A DNA stretch of 64,000 nucleotides from Carposina sasakii (GCA_014607495.2 CP053156.1:4712001-4776000), one strand, 5' to 3'; shown: positions 40,608-54,600, counted from the first letter of the stretch. Notes: generated by a model from the sequence alone, not told the origin. Translations and numbers: made by a program.

Positions 40608-43600
40608 TTAAGGCGGTGTTATCAGACAAAAGAGGCATTTTAGAATCGATTTTTTAAATACTTGTCCGATTACCACAGTTCTAATTTTTTTATATGTTAT
40701 TATTTAAATCTTTATCTAGTTTGTGGCCACGTGGAAACCCAATTACTTAAAAAATTCTCGATAGAATTTTGATTTGAAAATTACTTTTTTACGTTCTTAT
40801 AAGCGATATATCTTGAAAACTATTGTGAATATCAGAAACTTGCATAGTTGTATAGCGCTTTATCAACAAAATACATTTTTTTGTAAATTTTGTAGAAATT
40901 ACCTGGGATGCAATTAATAAAAAACACATCTACAACTACGCTGTGCATTCTAACCTTGCACTGGCCAGTTTGTAACCGCCGTACCACGCCCGGTTCTGTG
41001 CTTGTTTTTTCGCGCGCAATGCTAATAAAAATATTATATTATTTAGTAAGTAGACGAAGAGAACAAAAGTTAAAAAAAGAGAGACCTTACGTAAAAAAGA
41101 CTTACGTAGAAAACATAAGTACCTACCTTAGATACTTTATAGTATGTTTTAGATTGTACTAGCGCCCGCCCACGGCTTTGCCCGCGTGAGAGTGCATTAT
41201 CCCGTGCGAAGCCGAGGCGGGTCCCTAGTTAATTATTATAAACCAATCACTCTATCTATTAAAAAAACCGCATCAAAAAATCCGTTCCCTAGTTTGAAAG
41301 ATCTAAGCATACATAGGGACAGACATCAGAAAGCGACTTTGTTTTATAATATGTAGTGATTTCGTATTTAAAAATGATATTCATATGTAGGTAATTGTTA
41401 CGTGTCTATTTTACCATTTCTATGACCTAGTATAATTTTATATATCTACTTAGTTTTTTTTTAGATCCACAAAATCCCGAAAAAATCCGGGATTCCGAAC
41501 ATCAAAAGTTGTGTGTTAGTATAGTCCATGACATTAAACTGCGCAATAGCAAATATAACAAGAGCAGTATATACAGGATGTAAGGGTATGGTAAGCGATA
41601 CTATAAAAACAACCCACTGTAAATAACATATCCCGAAATTTTTAGACTAGTAATCGCATGTATATCAAATATATAATATACCTGAGTGGGTTAGGTGTTC
41701 TCCATACTATCTGGCCAAATAAATATGTGATTTTTAGTCAAATTGATAAGGTTCTTTAGTTTATATTCATAGCTTTTCTTACATACCCTTTTTATTACAC
41801 CCTATATACACCACTTTGGGGGATAATGGGCTACTATTTGTATATATGTATATGATTAGCGAACATAAATCCCTAAGTTGCCCGCGAATCCCTAGCTGTC
41901 CCGCGACTTCGTCCGCGTGAAGTAGTGAACGGCAGCATTTTAAATTTTTTTAGGCTATTTCAAGTAAAACACGTGAATTAAAATAAGTTATTGAGCTTAA
42001 TACATTTTTATATGCGATTTTTAGATTTTTACGATTTTTAAAAAAGCTGTTTGTTGCATATTGTCCTACTATGAAGTGTACTCGAATTTGTAAGACAAAA
42101 CTTTAAAAATGAGTAATTTCCAACAAACTTTCATCTTACATCCCTTTTTTGAAGGAGTGCTTGGCAAGTTTCTTACTATTCGTATTGTTCTGTTCTATAT
42201 TTTTATTTTCTGAGCCCTAAGCTTTTTTCCGTGTCATCACACAAAATTTTTCACCCCTTATTTTTAGCTCCTTTAGGGTATTCTTTTAACTTTGCGTATT
42301 TGTTTATATATAATGAAAAGCCTAAAAAATAAGTTTTAAGATTCAAGCTTAAAAAATGACGTAATTTCCATACAAACTTTCATCCACTATTTCAACCACT
42401 TACATCTCTTTTTTGTTAAAAAGTAGCCTATGTCCTTTCTCAGGCTTTATCTCTGTACCAAATTTCATTTAAATCGGCGTTAATAACACAGAGACAGACA
42501 GAGTTACTTTCGCATTTATAATCCGAAGGAAGAATATGAAGATCATACTTTAATACCACTTTGGGGTAGAAGAGTTATAAATAATAATGTGGCGCAACCT
42601 ATAAACCGATATAGTTATTTGTTTAGGAGATATTTTTAATTGCCATCAAATAAATTATCTCCCATCAATTTAATCTCATCTTTATATACTTTATACATAC
42701 ATACATACATATAATCACGCCTTTATCCCTTGCGGGATCCAAGGGCCGAGGGTGCCACTTCTGACCAATTTTAAGGGATAGTTGAGACTAGTTCGGTTAC
42801 AGATACCCATCGCCTACAAAATATCAAGACCCTCTTGTTCTCTGAACAGTATGCCCTTTATATACTTATTACAGCAATTAAATTATTTTAGTATAAACTC
42901 AATGTTTTACAAAACAACTACAGCAGATTTCGAAAATAATAATATCAGCCCAACATAAACTGTTTTCCTCGAATCAAGACAAATTAATACATACTACATC
43001 TCATCATAAATACTGACTGCACATCAAATTAACCTTAGCGCACAACTAGTATAAGACGAATGACGTTTTGTCGGTGTAACAGTTCCCTTTTCATACAATG
43101 ATAAAAATAATAAGTTATGTTAGGTTAGAGTATGACAAACAACGCACGAGCCGAGCGAGCGGAACGAGCGTGCCGCGGCAGCTAAGTTTCAGAATCGAAT
43201 TGATGAAACGAATTTTAGTATCTCACTCATTATGGTTTTGGGCGAAAATAGCTTAAAAACAAAAAATTTACCAATAGACGATTTAAAAAAAGCAGTTACG
43301 CTCAAGTTCAGCCCCTATAGAGAGTCACAATTGATCCAAAAAACAGCTATGTATCACACAATAACCAATAAGCCCATTTAACTAGTTATTGCCCGATGCA
43401 GTTGGCGCGGAAAACAACAACATTAGCGGATAATCAAAATAAAAATGCATTTCAGTTGTATATTGTCGTGTAACTCAAATCAAGTACTTGTTCATTTATT
43501 TGCACCTACACCCTGTAATTTTTTAAATTATATTTTATGAACCCAGTTACAAAATTGATTATATAGGAAAGAAATTAAAATCCCGGCAATTTCCCGATAA

Positions 43601-43718
43601 CCAGAATGTGGCGACAGAATGACGTCCGCGGCAGATTGCGCTGGTTGCGGGGGGCGCCCCGCAGTTACGTACCTCAACCCCCTCAAATACCTAAAATTCG
43701 TCTATTGGAGCGCCTTAA
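40608..43718. mobile_element. TTAA-bounded composite DNA element, short copy
   Basis: Same termini (TTAAGGCGGTG … GAGCGCCTTAA) and same internal order as 29304-32789, but 3111 bp against 3486 bp. The difference is spread as dozens of losses of about 1-20 bases. Where nested MITEs give an outgroup (41575-41805, 43260-43520), this copy has lost bases that the MITE consensus and the other copy keep. A piece at 42690-42760 has additional 'catacatacatacata' and LINE-tail sequence. Confidence 0.7.
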
Positions 43719-44219
43719 TCGACATGTTTCGCCAACACCCGTGGCATCATCAGTTAGTTTTCCAGAGTTCTATCTACCGAACCAACTAACTAACAACTAA
43801 AACCAATGTATTGTTTTTAGAGTTTTTAGAGATTAAAAAAAAATGGTTAAATAGAAAGTACGAGATGTGTTGGATGTGTTACAAAATGTAAGTATTGTAG
43901 TATTTGTGGTTCATTTATGACAATGAAAAAAATTTCAAAAAACAAACAATATAATATACTTTTTGGTTTTGTACGACTCTAAGTCAAAATATTTATGTTT
44001 ATTAAGATAATTCGTAAATTACTATGTGGGCGTTACTAAAAACCGTATGCTCCAATAACGCCCATGAGAGGGTATTCAAAAATTCTATGTTTGCATAATT
44101 TTTATTAGACTTATTATAGGACTCAAGTATTACATTTCTGTATTTATTTTTTGGCGATAAAACTATTTTTCTAAACAGTTATTTAATTCAATTGTTTTAT
44201 TAAATAATTTAAGTGATTT
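43719..44219. other. Intergenic spacer
   Basis: AT-rich, nothing recognised. Confidence 0.35.
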
Positions 44220-44415
44220 GAAATTAAGTGGGCGTTATTTACCTACGATACCTTATTTTCCCGCTATAAAAAGTAGCCTATGTGTTAATCCAGAGTGTCA
44301 GCTAACACCATACCAAATTTTATTAAAATCGTTCCAGCCGTTTTTACGTGAAAGAGTAACGAACATACATCCATCTATCCATTCATACTCACAAACTTTC
44401 GCGTTTATAATATTA
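44220..44415 (+). mobile_element. LINE 3'-tail repeat ('ccaaattttattaaaatcg')
   Basis: 'gtcagctaacaccatacca', 'ccagccgtttttacgtgaaa' and 'ctttcgcgtttataatatta' match 50950-51175. Confidence 0.7.
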
Positions 44416-45100
44416 TTAAGAATAATTATTGTTGTTCAGCCTCTGCTGATGCGGGGTTCGCTAGAACACATCAGCTGCACCCAAGCCGTAGGTACATTCT
44501 AGTAAAGTAGGTTAGTAAGTATAACTACCATGCTGAATCTACAAAAAATATCTAACTACCTGCAAACTATGAAGACCGGCAGACAGACTTACTTTACACA
44601 AATATCTAGCCAACAAAGTTTTTATCTGAACGTTCTACGAAGTTGTGTACCTACTATAAACCCCTACGACGGAATTCATACTTTTATCTTGTTTGAAACA
44701 AGGCAGAGAGAGGCTGTAGTGAGTAGGTAGGTGGGCAGTACCTTCCTATACCTTTTAGATCTAGATTAGCTATACCTAGGTACTTATTATAACTGTTTTG
44801 GTTCTATAAATCTTCATCTCATCAAAAAATCTTGCCCTGTGATAGAAATACCTAGAGGGTGGGTACACAGTATGTCGATGCGTAGCAGACGCGTAGAGAT
44901 TAGCTGCATTGCAAGTGAACTCTTTTTGTAAGTAGGTTTATAATAAGTAGTTAGACTTCTAAGTCCATACTCCACGGTTTGAGAGAAAAGTGAGAAAACC
45001 GTTTGAGAGTTTAGAAGAATGTAAATAATGGTAGGATCATAGAATGGCTAAATGAAACTATGCGTAAAGACGTGAAAAATAAAAAAAAAAAGCTATTAAA
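44416..45100. other. Region upstream of Usp1
   Basis: No repeat or core promoter could be named with confidence. The transcription start of Usp1 is probably at its right side or just beyond. Confidence 0.35.
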
Positions 45101-45383
45101 AAAGAGAACTGTCAATCAAAATATTCCAACATGTCCGACAGCTGAAGGGGAATGGAGCTAGACTCGCGGTTTATTTTACTTAAAACCCTGTTTATTTTGT
45201 GAATTTTTATGAGAATACATTGCCTTACTATGTGATGTAAGTCAATGTACCAAATGAAAACTTTTACGTAAGTAATTTATTTAGAATTATGAATATATTC
45301 GCTAATATCCTTGACATAATCTTTGGAAAGTTACAAAGTGGCCTCCGTATTTCATGTATATTGCATGTTTCCTCTATTTGCAG

Positions 45384-45394
45384 GTATACTGAAG
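45384..45394 (+). promoter_or_regulatory. Usp1: 5' leader of Usp1 exon carrying the start codon
   Basis: The acceptor 'tttgcag' ends at 45383. Eleven leader bases precede the ATG at 45395. A donor-like 'gtaagt' at 45268 suggests a 116-bp leader intron and a non-coding exon upstream. The ATG at 45323 is in frame but would be intronic. Confidence 0.45.
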
Positions 45395-45656
45395 ATGTCT
45401 GTGTCTGAATCGAAGAAAGGAATCGAAAAATCTAGATTTTCGCTGTCCTTAAATAGAAATAATGCAACATATCTGAACAACGAGAACAGGAATCCTGCCG
45501 CGTACTTGAGCAATCCTAACCCTTGTAAAGGCTCGAATAACGACAATAAAGAAAATAAACCAGTGAAACGTCCTTTTCAAAGCACATATTCGAATACTTT
45601 AAGTGCAGCAAAGCGTTTAAAACCTCTTACGGAAACCTCCACTATATCATCGAAAG
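45395..45656 (+). CDS. Usp1: Usp1 exon 1: N-terminal tail
   Basis: 87 codons plus one base, starting MSVSESKKGIEKSRFSLSLN. It is rich in Asn, Lys and Ser, probably disordered, with a basic VKRPFQSTYSNTLSAAKRLK stretch that could act in nuclear import. The donor is gtactg, a weaker site than the others. Confidence 0.85.
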
Positions 45657-48600
45657 GTACTGCCGGCGATGTTTACGTTGGCTTCTTATGTAATACATAA
45701 TTAAGTTATTTACATACTCAGTAGATGTAGAAGTAGAGCATAAAACAGTCTACTTATTTACAAATATACTTAATATTGAGATACTTATGGCCCAGATTTG
45801 GAGATAATAATTTAAGACTGATAAAAGTTTTAGGCCAGTGACTACTGATAGTGGGCAAACATTATTTTAAAAGTAAAATTAATAGTAAACTCTGAATTGC
45901 CTGAAGAAAAGTGTTAGTATTCACAAGCTACCACAAGAAATTGCTTATAGGTACATTATAATTTAAAATTTTGACACAGTGAAACAAACAGTGATCTCTG
46001 GTAGTCTTAGTGTTATTACTGTTTTACCTACACACTATTAGAGCAAGTCCTTGATTATTTTTAGTAACTACACCCATTTCATCCCTGCTTAGAGTGTTTC
46101 TAAGTAATTACAGGCTTACCTTTTTAATATATTCACTACTGTGGACTATGTACTTACTTGCATTTACTAGAGGTAGCACTGACATTAAATGTCATTTAAC
46201 ATTACACTTCCAAACAAAATGTTAACCTGCACCGGTATGATGAATTTGGTGAGATGGTTGGTTTGATGAGAGATGTCTCACTTTTAAACGTCAAATTCAC
46301 AGAGCTATCAATAACTAGATAAACTAGGTGTATGTACTTTGCAAGTTAAAAAATAGACTTAAGAATTAGAATAGACACTCATTCTCGAGCCAGGTCTGAG
46401 TGATTTAGGGCTGATAGAAGTGGTTTGCAATCCCTTTTTACAAATAGAAACACTTGCTTTGTCTAGTTATTACTTAGCTCTGTGGATTTGAAGTTTAAAA
46501 GTGAGACATTCACTCTCACCAAATTCATTATACGGGTGCTGGTGTTGGCATACTTTTAAAAGCTGCAGACTGGGTACATGTATCTACTCGCTTCACATGC
46601 TAACATGCAATCTTCCTGCCCTGCTCCTCAGGAGCTCAGTTCAATATGTGCACACTATGTTTGACCCAACAATTCTCTTTCCAGCAGTACATAAGGAGCC
46701 AGAATTGATAGTTCTTGAGCGCCCCTCAATCTCTGTCATGTTGAATGGCCACCACCCACCTGACAACCAGTATGGAGGAGGCTCACAGAAGAAAACACCC
46801 GTCGCTACACTATCCAACTTGGGAAATACATGCTTTCTCAACAGTGTGCTGTACACTTTACGGTAAGGATGTGGTAATGTATTGTAGTTGGATAGAACAA
46901 GATGTTTTTCGCCTACTCTGTGTAATTCTGAGCTATGAAATAATGTATGAGCTGGTTTCTGCCACTTGATAACATGCACTTATTTTACATAAGGAGCTGT
47001 GATGGTATTTATGACTTTCTAGTCAACTCGTCCTACTCGGAACTTGGACCATGGAATCGGCTAACCAAACAATTTATTTTAATAATTTTCTTTAGTTAAG
47101 TGGCACTACTCTTTATTTGGACAAAAAATCTATTGTTTATTTCAAGTTGGTGTACAGACATGTTCAAAACTGATAAGATAAGTATAAATGAAACAACAGG
47201 GTCTTTATGATATGAATATATTTAAAAATTAAACAGTCTTTCGATTATCACACATTTGAAAGAATAAAAATTGTTAACACCATTCCTTTTACTATTATCT
47301 ATGACTGTCACAAGTGCTGTCAAGTTATTCCATAATTTGTAATACATATAACGCGCCAGCTATCGAAAATAATAATTATTATTGCTGACCATTAAAAAGA
47401 AATATATAACAAAATTGAAAACTTTTCATTGCGATTGTCCACATTAAAAATACAGATAGTAGGGCGAGTTGACCAATTAAAAAATTTGTTAGGTTGCTTG
47501 ATCCCATGGGCCGTGTTCCCTTAGGGCGAGTTGAATAAAGAGCCTTATTTATATGGTCAAGGGGTATGGGTAAGGTCACCCATGAGATAGACGGGCAATC
47601 TATTCAGGATATGGGCTTCGTATGTTGAATGCAGACCACTTCCAACCAGTATAGTGGAGGTTACTAGGGGAGGGCTGTCCTGCAGTGGACTTAATGGCTG
47701 TAATGGTGATCATGAAATTTAATTCTGATAGTAACAAATGAAGGTGGTATGTAGGTACCTATATACATAGACATACAACTATTCATTCATCCTAAAATTA
47801 GCAGTATTATGTACCGGAATAATAGTAAATACTTCTCTTCAGTATCCACAAGTTATACTATTTATTTAGGTATGTATTAGAAGTATTTACCTACAATAGG
47901 AAGACATGTAATTAGCAAACATCTACCCAACCTCTTCAGGTAGAATTCAATGGACATGACTGTCCATGTTATGCAATATCTGTGCCGTTTGGGCAGGTTC
48001 CCTGAAACCAGTCATTTTCTTTATTGTACACGGTAAAGTTTCATGAATAAAGTTTTTTTTGTTTTTAGATTTTGTCTTGTATTGTTGTTTTTCTTTATTT
48101 CACGTTTAGTCAGCACGTGACATTGGCAAAGTCTCCGTTTAAGCGAGAGAGAGACGCCATATCGTAAAATTGATTTGAAATATCTGTGCATGTTATAATT
48201 TCAAGTGACAGCCTACAGAAAATAAAATAACAAGCCATAACTAACTTCCAGATATGCACCGAAATTCCTGCACAACCTGCACCATCTGGTGTCAGACTTG
48301 GCCAGTGTGGAGCAGAAGCTCGGCAGTATCCGGCTGAAGAGTTCCTCACTGGGCCGGAGTGCTGCCGGCCTGGCGTCTTCTGGAGCCAGGTCTTGGAGCA
48401 GCAAGGACTTACTGTCTTTAGGGCAGTCGGATAATAGCTTGGGAAAGAGTAAAATTCAGGTATTTTGTGCTTATTCTTTATTCTTGTACCCGCACAAATA
48501 TTGTTTACAGAAAAATAATGTAAAGAAAGAAATTATTTTATGTACATATGTAAAGCTCAGTCATATCATACTTTACCAGGTAAATTGGTAGAGTATGCCA

Positions 48601-51600
48601 CTTAAAGCATTAAGCCCACCTTTGTACAAAATTTGTAGTACAATAACAATAGTGTTCAAATATTGTTGCAATTCAGATGAAATTTGTGATATTGGAAAAT
48701 GCTCTAGTAATCTCATATGTAAAAAAAAAACAAACAATACATCAATATTATGCAAACATATGTAACTAGATAAAGATCTACATAACAGGTTGCTATAGAT
48801 AGGTTGATGATAAAATACTATCTAATCAGGAAGTTTTATATTTGTATCTTTACATTATTGGTATAGCAGAAATATTCCTTACTGATATCACGGATTACTT
48901 CGGTACACAAGACACCCTGTTCAAAAAGTGTAGACAAATAATACATATCAGTTAGGTAGTAAGATGGCTTATCAAAAAATAATGAAGGATTAAAAAGGGA
49001 CAATTACTCAATACTGAAGCCCCATTTTCATTAGAGGGACCATTTGACCCGCGACCTTGTAACAAATATCCTATTACTAGCAACCCGCCCCAGCTTCGCA
49101 CCGGTGCAATGCTGGTACTATAGATAAGCACATAAACCTGCCTCTTGAATCACTCTATCTATTTAAAAAAAAACTGAATCAAATCCGTTGCATGGTTCAA
49201 AAGATCTAAGCAGAGGGCAGCAGCGCCTCCCATGTAGACAACATAGTCCAAATAGTAGACTGCGGTCAACCCGCCTGTCCAGCGTGGTGACTATGGGCAA
49301 TAACCCCCCTGGCATTGCATGCAGCCTGCCCTGTAGGGGGGGGGGCTATGTCCAACAGTGGACTGCAATAGGCTGATGACGACGAAGCAAACACAGGGAC
49401 AGACAGACAGCAGGAGGCGATTTAAAAAAAAAATGTAGTGATGACATCCATATAAATAAACTCTACGGTAAGTAATCTCATATATGTTTATATGTTTCAT
49501 CATCAGATTGCGACAGAGAAGCTTCACGAGACGTACCTAAGTCTTCGTGCAGCTGAGAATAAGTGTGTGAACAGTACATCTGATGCTAGTCCTGAGCCGT
49601 TTGCAGCAGATGCCTTCCTAGCAGCGCTTAGAGATGTCAATTCTACATTTGAAGGTAAGTGTGTCATCAAAAACAAAATAGAGTAGATTCATCTACATCT
49701 GAGTCCAGTCTTGAACTGTTAATGTAAACTTAAATTAATTCTTGCGCCTGGAGCACACCTTCACTGTAAATTTATAATAGCAGGATCTTAGTAATTTCAC
49801 ACTGTTTTTTCCATATGTAAAAGCGAAACTGCCTGACACATAGATAGATTAGCCTATATTTTTGTTTTTTTTTCTCCCCTGGTGCTTTTTAAACTTTATA
49901 TATTATAAATGTTAACATTATATTGCAGGCAATAGACAACAAGACGCGCACGAGCTATTAGTGTGTATTCTGGACAACATACGGGAGACATGCCGCGCGC
50001 TCAGCGCTAAGGCCAGTCGCTTGCAACCGCATGAGAATGGAGATAGGTAAGCCCTCATTCCTCATTGTTTGTGGGCATACTGAAAATATGCTGTTTTTCT
50101 TGTCTAGTGTTGTGAATTTATTGCTTATTTTATCTCATAATTGTGTCTTTTTTTTGTGTGTTATTATGAAACATTGTAATACTGCCGTTAATAGGGTAGT
50201 TGACAGTTTTTTTATTTGTATTTATATCGAAAGATCATAAAATAAAAGAAACATTTGCGAAAGAAAAACTTCGCTATCGTAAAAATTTTCCGGGATAATA
50301 ACGATTTCAAAATCACAATTTTAGACTTGCCAAAAAACGCTCCATACAAACGGCTACCACGACGTGACGTCACTCTTTCAGTAACTTGTATGCACGTGAA
50401 AGAAATTTTGTTCTACAACTATATTAAATATTGCGTTTACAAATATGGTCACAGAACAAAAGTTGCTGTAAATGATGTAGGTGGACATGTGATGTTGTAA
50501 TTTACAATTAATTTCACATTTGAAAAATGGATTTGCCCACTTAACTTTGAAGGCTTATTACTACCTCATTTGGACACATAATCAAATTGTAATTTTACAG
50601 ATAGGTATGATTTTGATAATTTATTCTGATAAGCATAAAATGTTATTAAGATTCAACCATAGGAAACTACCCCATTGTAATTAATGCAAATCTATTATGG
50701 CAGTAATTTCAGTCCTCATATTAAATATGTTAAAGTGCTGTGGGTTTTGGTAAATAAATAAATAGTACTAAGACAAAACTAATGAGTTGCAGAAACATGG
50801 CAATAATAGAATAATTTATTTATTTAATCATTATTAGTGGGCAATAGTAGGCCATTGGGCGGCATTAAAATGTAGACAGACGGGTCATTCATTTACTCAC
50901 TCATTTACTCTTTAATTCTTGACCATTCTAGTGAATATGTTGCTATTCTAGTGGACGCCCGCGACTTCGTCCGCATGGACTGCAGAAAAAACAAAATGTC
51001 GAAATTATCCGGGATAAAACTATTTTCCCGGTTTAAAAAAAAGCCTATGTGTAATCCAGGGCATCAGCTAACTCCATACCAAATTTTATTAAAATCGCTC
51101 CAGCCGTTTTTACGTGAAAGAGTAACAAACATCCATCCATCCATACTTACAAACTTTCGCCTTTATATAATAGGTAGGATCAGTTGGATTAACTCAATTA
51201 ATGGTTAGTTTGTATCATCGGCAATATCCGTAAGTTACGGCGAATTAAATTAAATGAGTAATTGTAATTGATTCTCCCATTCATTAATCGCATCGATCGA
51301 TTCATTCACTCTCTAATTCTCTCGCCATTTGTCACTCTTCAAATCTCGATAAATCATAGTGAACCTAATTTAACCCCCTACAGCAACGGTATAGGCCGCC
51401 CGCCAAATTTAGAAGGAGACAGCGGGAAACCTCTGGGCAACCTGCGCAAGTCTTGGAAGAAGCGCAAAGAGATAAAGGGAGATAAACGGAACTCCCCTAC
51501 GGAAGAGAGGGCGCCATCTCCCGCGGAACCCGAGCGAGATGATAGAAGACCAGGGTGGGACTTTGTTGCGGACCAATTTGAAGGTATGTGTCTTTATTTT

Positions 51601-54600
51601 CTTTAGGACCGATTTTTCCATACGTTAGATAGCCTATTATGGAATAAAGTTGATGCTGTCTCTATCATGATCAAGTTTTAGAGAAAGACAGCATCAATTC
51701 TTCTGATAGTCTATCTGACATCTGAAAAAAATTGGCCCTTACTTCTAAGTATCAGTAAGCTATTTGGTAGGCAGATTATAATCTGTATAATCAAATCAAA
51801 TCAAAATTTCTTTATTTGCAACATTAGTTGTACATATATACATCAAGATAAAATTAAATATACAATCAAGATAAAATTACAAAGTATTAAATGAGTAATA
51901 TACAAATTTTGCAAAATGGTCCCAGCTCAGCATATGCAATATTTAAATTGCGCTGATCTTCCGCTGAGGCCTTTGGTACACATCTACATGTAATCTGTAG
52001 GTGATAGCCCAGTGGTTAAGACGTGCACCTTCCAAGTGGTAATCGTAAGTTCGATCGCAGTCACGGGCCTGTACCAATGAATTTATTTTAATGTTGTAAA
52101 ATTGTCACGTAGCTCGTGCCTCGGAAAGCACGTCCTGCGCCTGATCTCTCTCCTGTCGTATCGGCTTTCCGTCCCATCGGACTATGAGAGTAACGGAATA
52201 GAGAGTGCATCTGTGTTTGCGCACACACTTGTGCACTATAATATCTCCTGCGTACCTGACCAATCTCCGTAGAGATTGATCGCCTTGGCCGAAATACGGT
52301 CGGAGATCATCATAATCTGTAGGAATATATCTTTAAAAAAGCAAAGACCTTAATGACAATCTCAAGCAGATAGATCACTATCACATTGCATCTAATGTGT
52401 TTAAATGTTGTATGTATTTAGGTATTTATTTAAATATAGGGCGTGATTACAGTTCTCGCCTCAATTGTCACTTTTGCCAACACTTGACATATTTGTTCAT
52501 ACAAATAGCTAAAAACAAAATGTCTAATTAATTATCAGCTGATAATTTTCCTAGTATATAGGTAGTAGGTTACCACCAGACTTTACATTCATCTTTTAAT
52601 GGTACCGACCATTCGATATACTGTACAGCGATAGCGATCGATATAGTTGACAGTTGATACCTTAGCAAAAGTGCTGCTGATATTAAATGATGAAATACTC
52701 GCTATTTTGTGTTTTCGGCAGGGGTATTACATAACTTGCCAAAGTAAATCCACGCGTTTGGGAAAATTGAGATTGTGTGTGTGTGCGGGGCGAGTGGGAG
52801 GCAATGCGTTACAGTTTTCGCGATCGTATTGCTTAGGGTTGGCTACTGCAAGTTATGTAATCAACCTACGGATATTTGCTTGGAAAAATATGTCTAGTTT
52901 AGTTATGTCGAGCGATTAGTGAGAATTCAGGCCCAGTTTGATGGGAGATGGATGGATGTCAGTGAGCCTCCCACGATGTGCGTGGAGTGCGAGGCGGGGC
53001 GGTGTGTATAGTGTGCGCCCGCAGGCACGATGTGCGTGGAGTGCGAGGCGGGGCGGTGTGTATAGTGTGCGCCCGCAGGCACGATGTGCGTGGAGTGCGA
53101 GGCGGGTCGGTGTGTATAGTGTGCGCCCGCAGGCACGATGTGCGTGGAGTGCGAGGCGGGGCGGTGTGTATAGTGTGCGCCCGCAGGCACGATGGTGGTG
53201 CGCACGATGTGCGTGGAGTGCGAGGCGGTGCGCGAGACGGCGCAGGCGCTGTGCGAGCTGTGCGTGCCGGTGGGGGACGAGGACTGCGCCGGCGACGAGC
53301 CCTTCAAGGCCGCCTGTCTGACCAGCGAGTACCTGCGCGATCAGGACAAGGTGACTACCCTATTCTCTAATCTATATTATATTGGTACTACAGTCTTTTA
53401 GCGGTGATAGCCCAACGGTTAAGATGTGCGCCTTTCAATCGGAAGGCGTGGGTTCGATCCCGGTCACGGGCCTGTACAACTGAATTTATTTCAAGTACGG
53501 ATTTTCTGAAAATTGGCACTTAACTATACCCGAGGAAGGTTGGCGTCAGGCAGGCAGCCGGCCGTAAAACAAACGCCAAATCTTTGACAATGTGAGTTTC
53601 TAAAGAAACTATATTGCGCCGACACCCCTTAAATAAGAAGATAAGGGCAGGAAGATGATGGTAGGTACAATCTTATTAATTCCTTAATGATCTTGTAGTT
53701 CTGATTTTGTCTTACCCAGACAAAATCGATGGAAAAACTCTTAGTACTCTCAGGCCATGAGCTGGCAATTGTCACTGAACATTTCCATCATTCCCCCTCT
53801 ATGCTAAACGTACCACATATAATCACGTGACCACGCACACTTTTGAAGGAACTTTAGGTCAGTCAAATTGCCCTAGTTAATATTTATTTCTCTCCTTTGT
53901 GAGTCACATTCAACCTATTCTTAGGGGTTTTTAGGGGTTATCATAACCTATATTTGTTACATTAAAACTTCTATGCTGCTCTGGGAGTAAAAAAAAACAT
54001 ATAATACTACAGCTGCTTCTCTTCCCGTGCATATTCTACGTACAAGTCAGTAGAGGGACAACAGGGTCTAGGTGTTTTGTAGGCGATGGGTTGACCATCT
54101 GCCACTACTAACCGAACTTGTACATCTCAACTATACCCTCAAAATTGGTCAGAAGTGGCACCATGTGGTTCTATCGGCCCTTGGTGCTCTGCCTACCTCG
54201 TAAGGGTTAAAGACGTGATTATAAGTATGCATGTATGTAAAACTATATAAAATAAGTAATAATATTACTCGATTTAGCAACAATCCGCGGTTTAGAAGAA
54301 CGGAAGATGCGGAATTTTCGCCTCGTTTTTTGGCTTCACTGCCCGGCATACATTTGTCATTGATGACTCCTTCTAAGGACTTATTCTATGACGTAGCTAT
54401 TAGATATCCTTGGGATCATAGCCGTATATTATATATGTGTATGTATTCCAGTACTGGTGTGAGAAATGTCTCCGCTACAACGAAGCGCGCCGCACGGTGG
54501 CCTACTCCCGTCTGCCCCGCCTGCTAGTGCTGCAACTGAAACGCTTCAGCGGCGGCATGGAGAAGATATCCCGGCACGCGCCCACGCCTAGACGCATGCC

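Larger units (their letters stand above)
50047..51383 (+). other. Usp1: Usp1 intron 5
   Basis: Holds the unnamed repeat at 50255-50665 and a LINE tail at 50950-51175. Otherwise AT-rich. Confidence 0.6.

Noticed and set aside
45323..45394. Upstream in-frame ATG as the Usp1 start
   Set aside because: A good acceptor (tttgcag, ending 45383) lies between it and the ATG at 45395, so the upstream ATG is probably intronic. It would also add a hydrophobic stretch unlike the family.
52927..53370. Three overlapping frames of about 126-130 codons with repeated HSTHIVPAGAHYTHRPAS or CARRHDVRGV units
   Set aside because: These are readings of the 54-bp tandem array in all frames (54 is a multiple of 3). 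Splicing phase and homology support only the short exon 7 frame.
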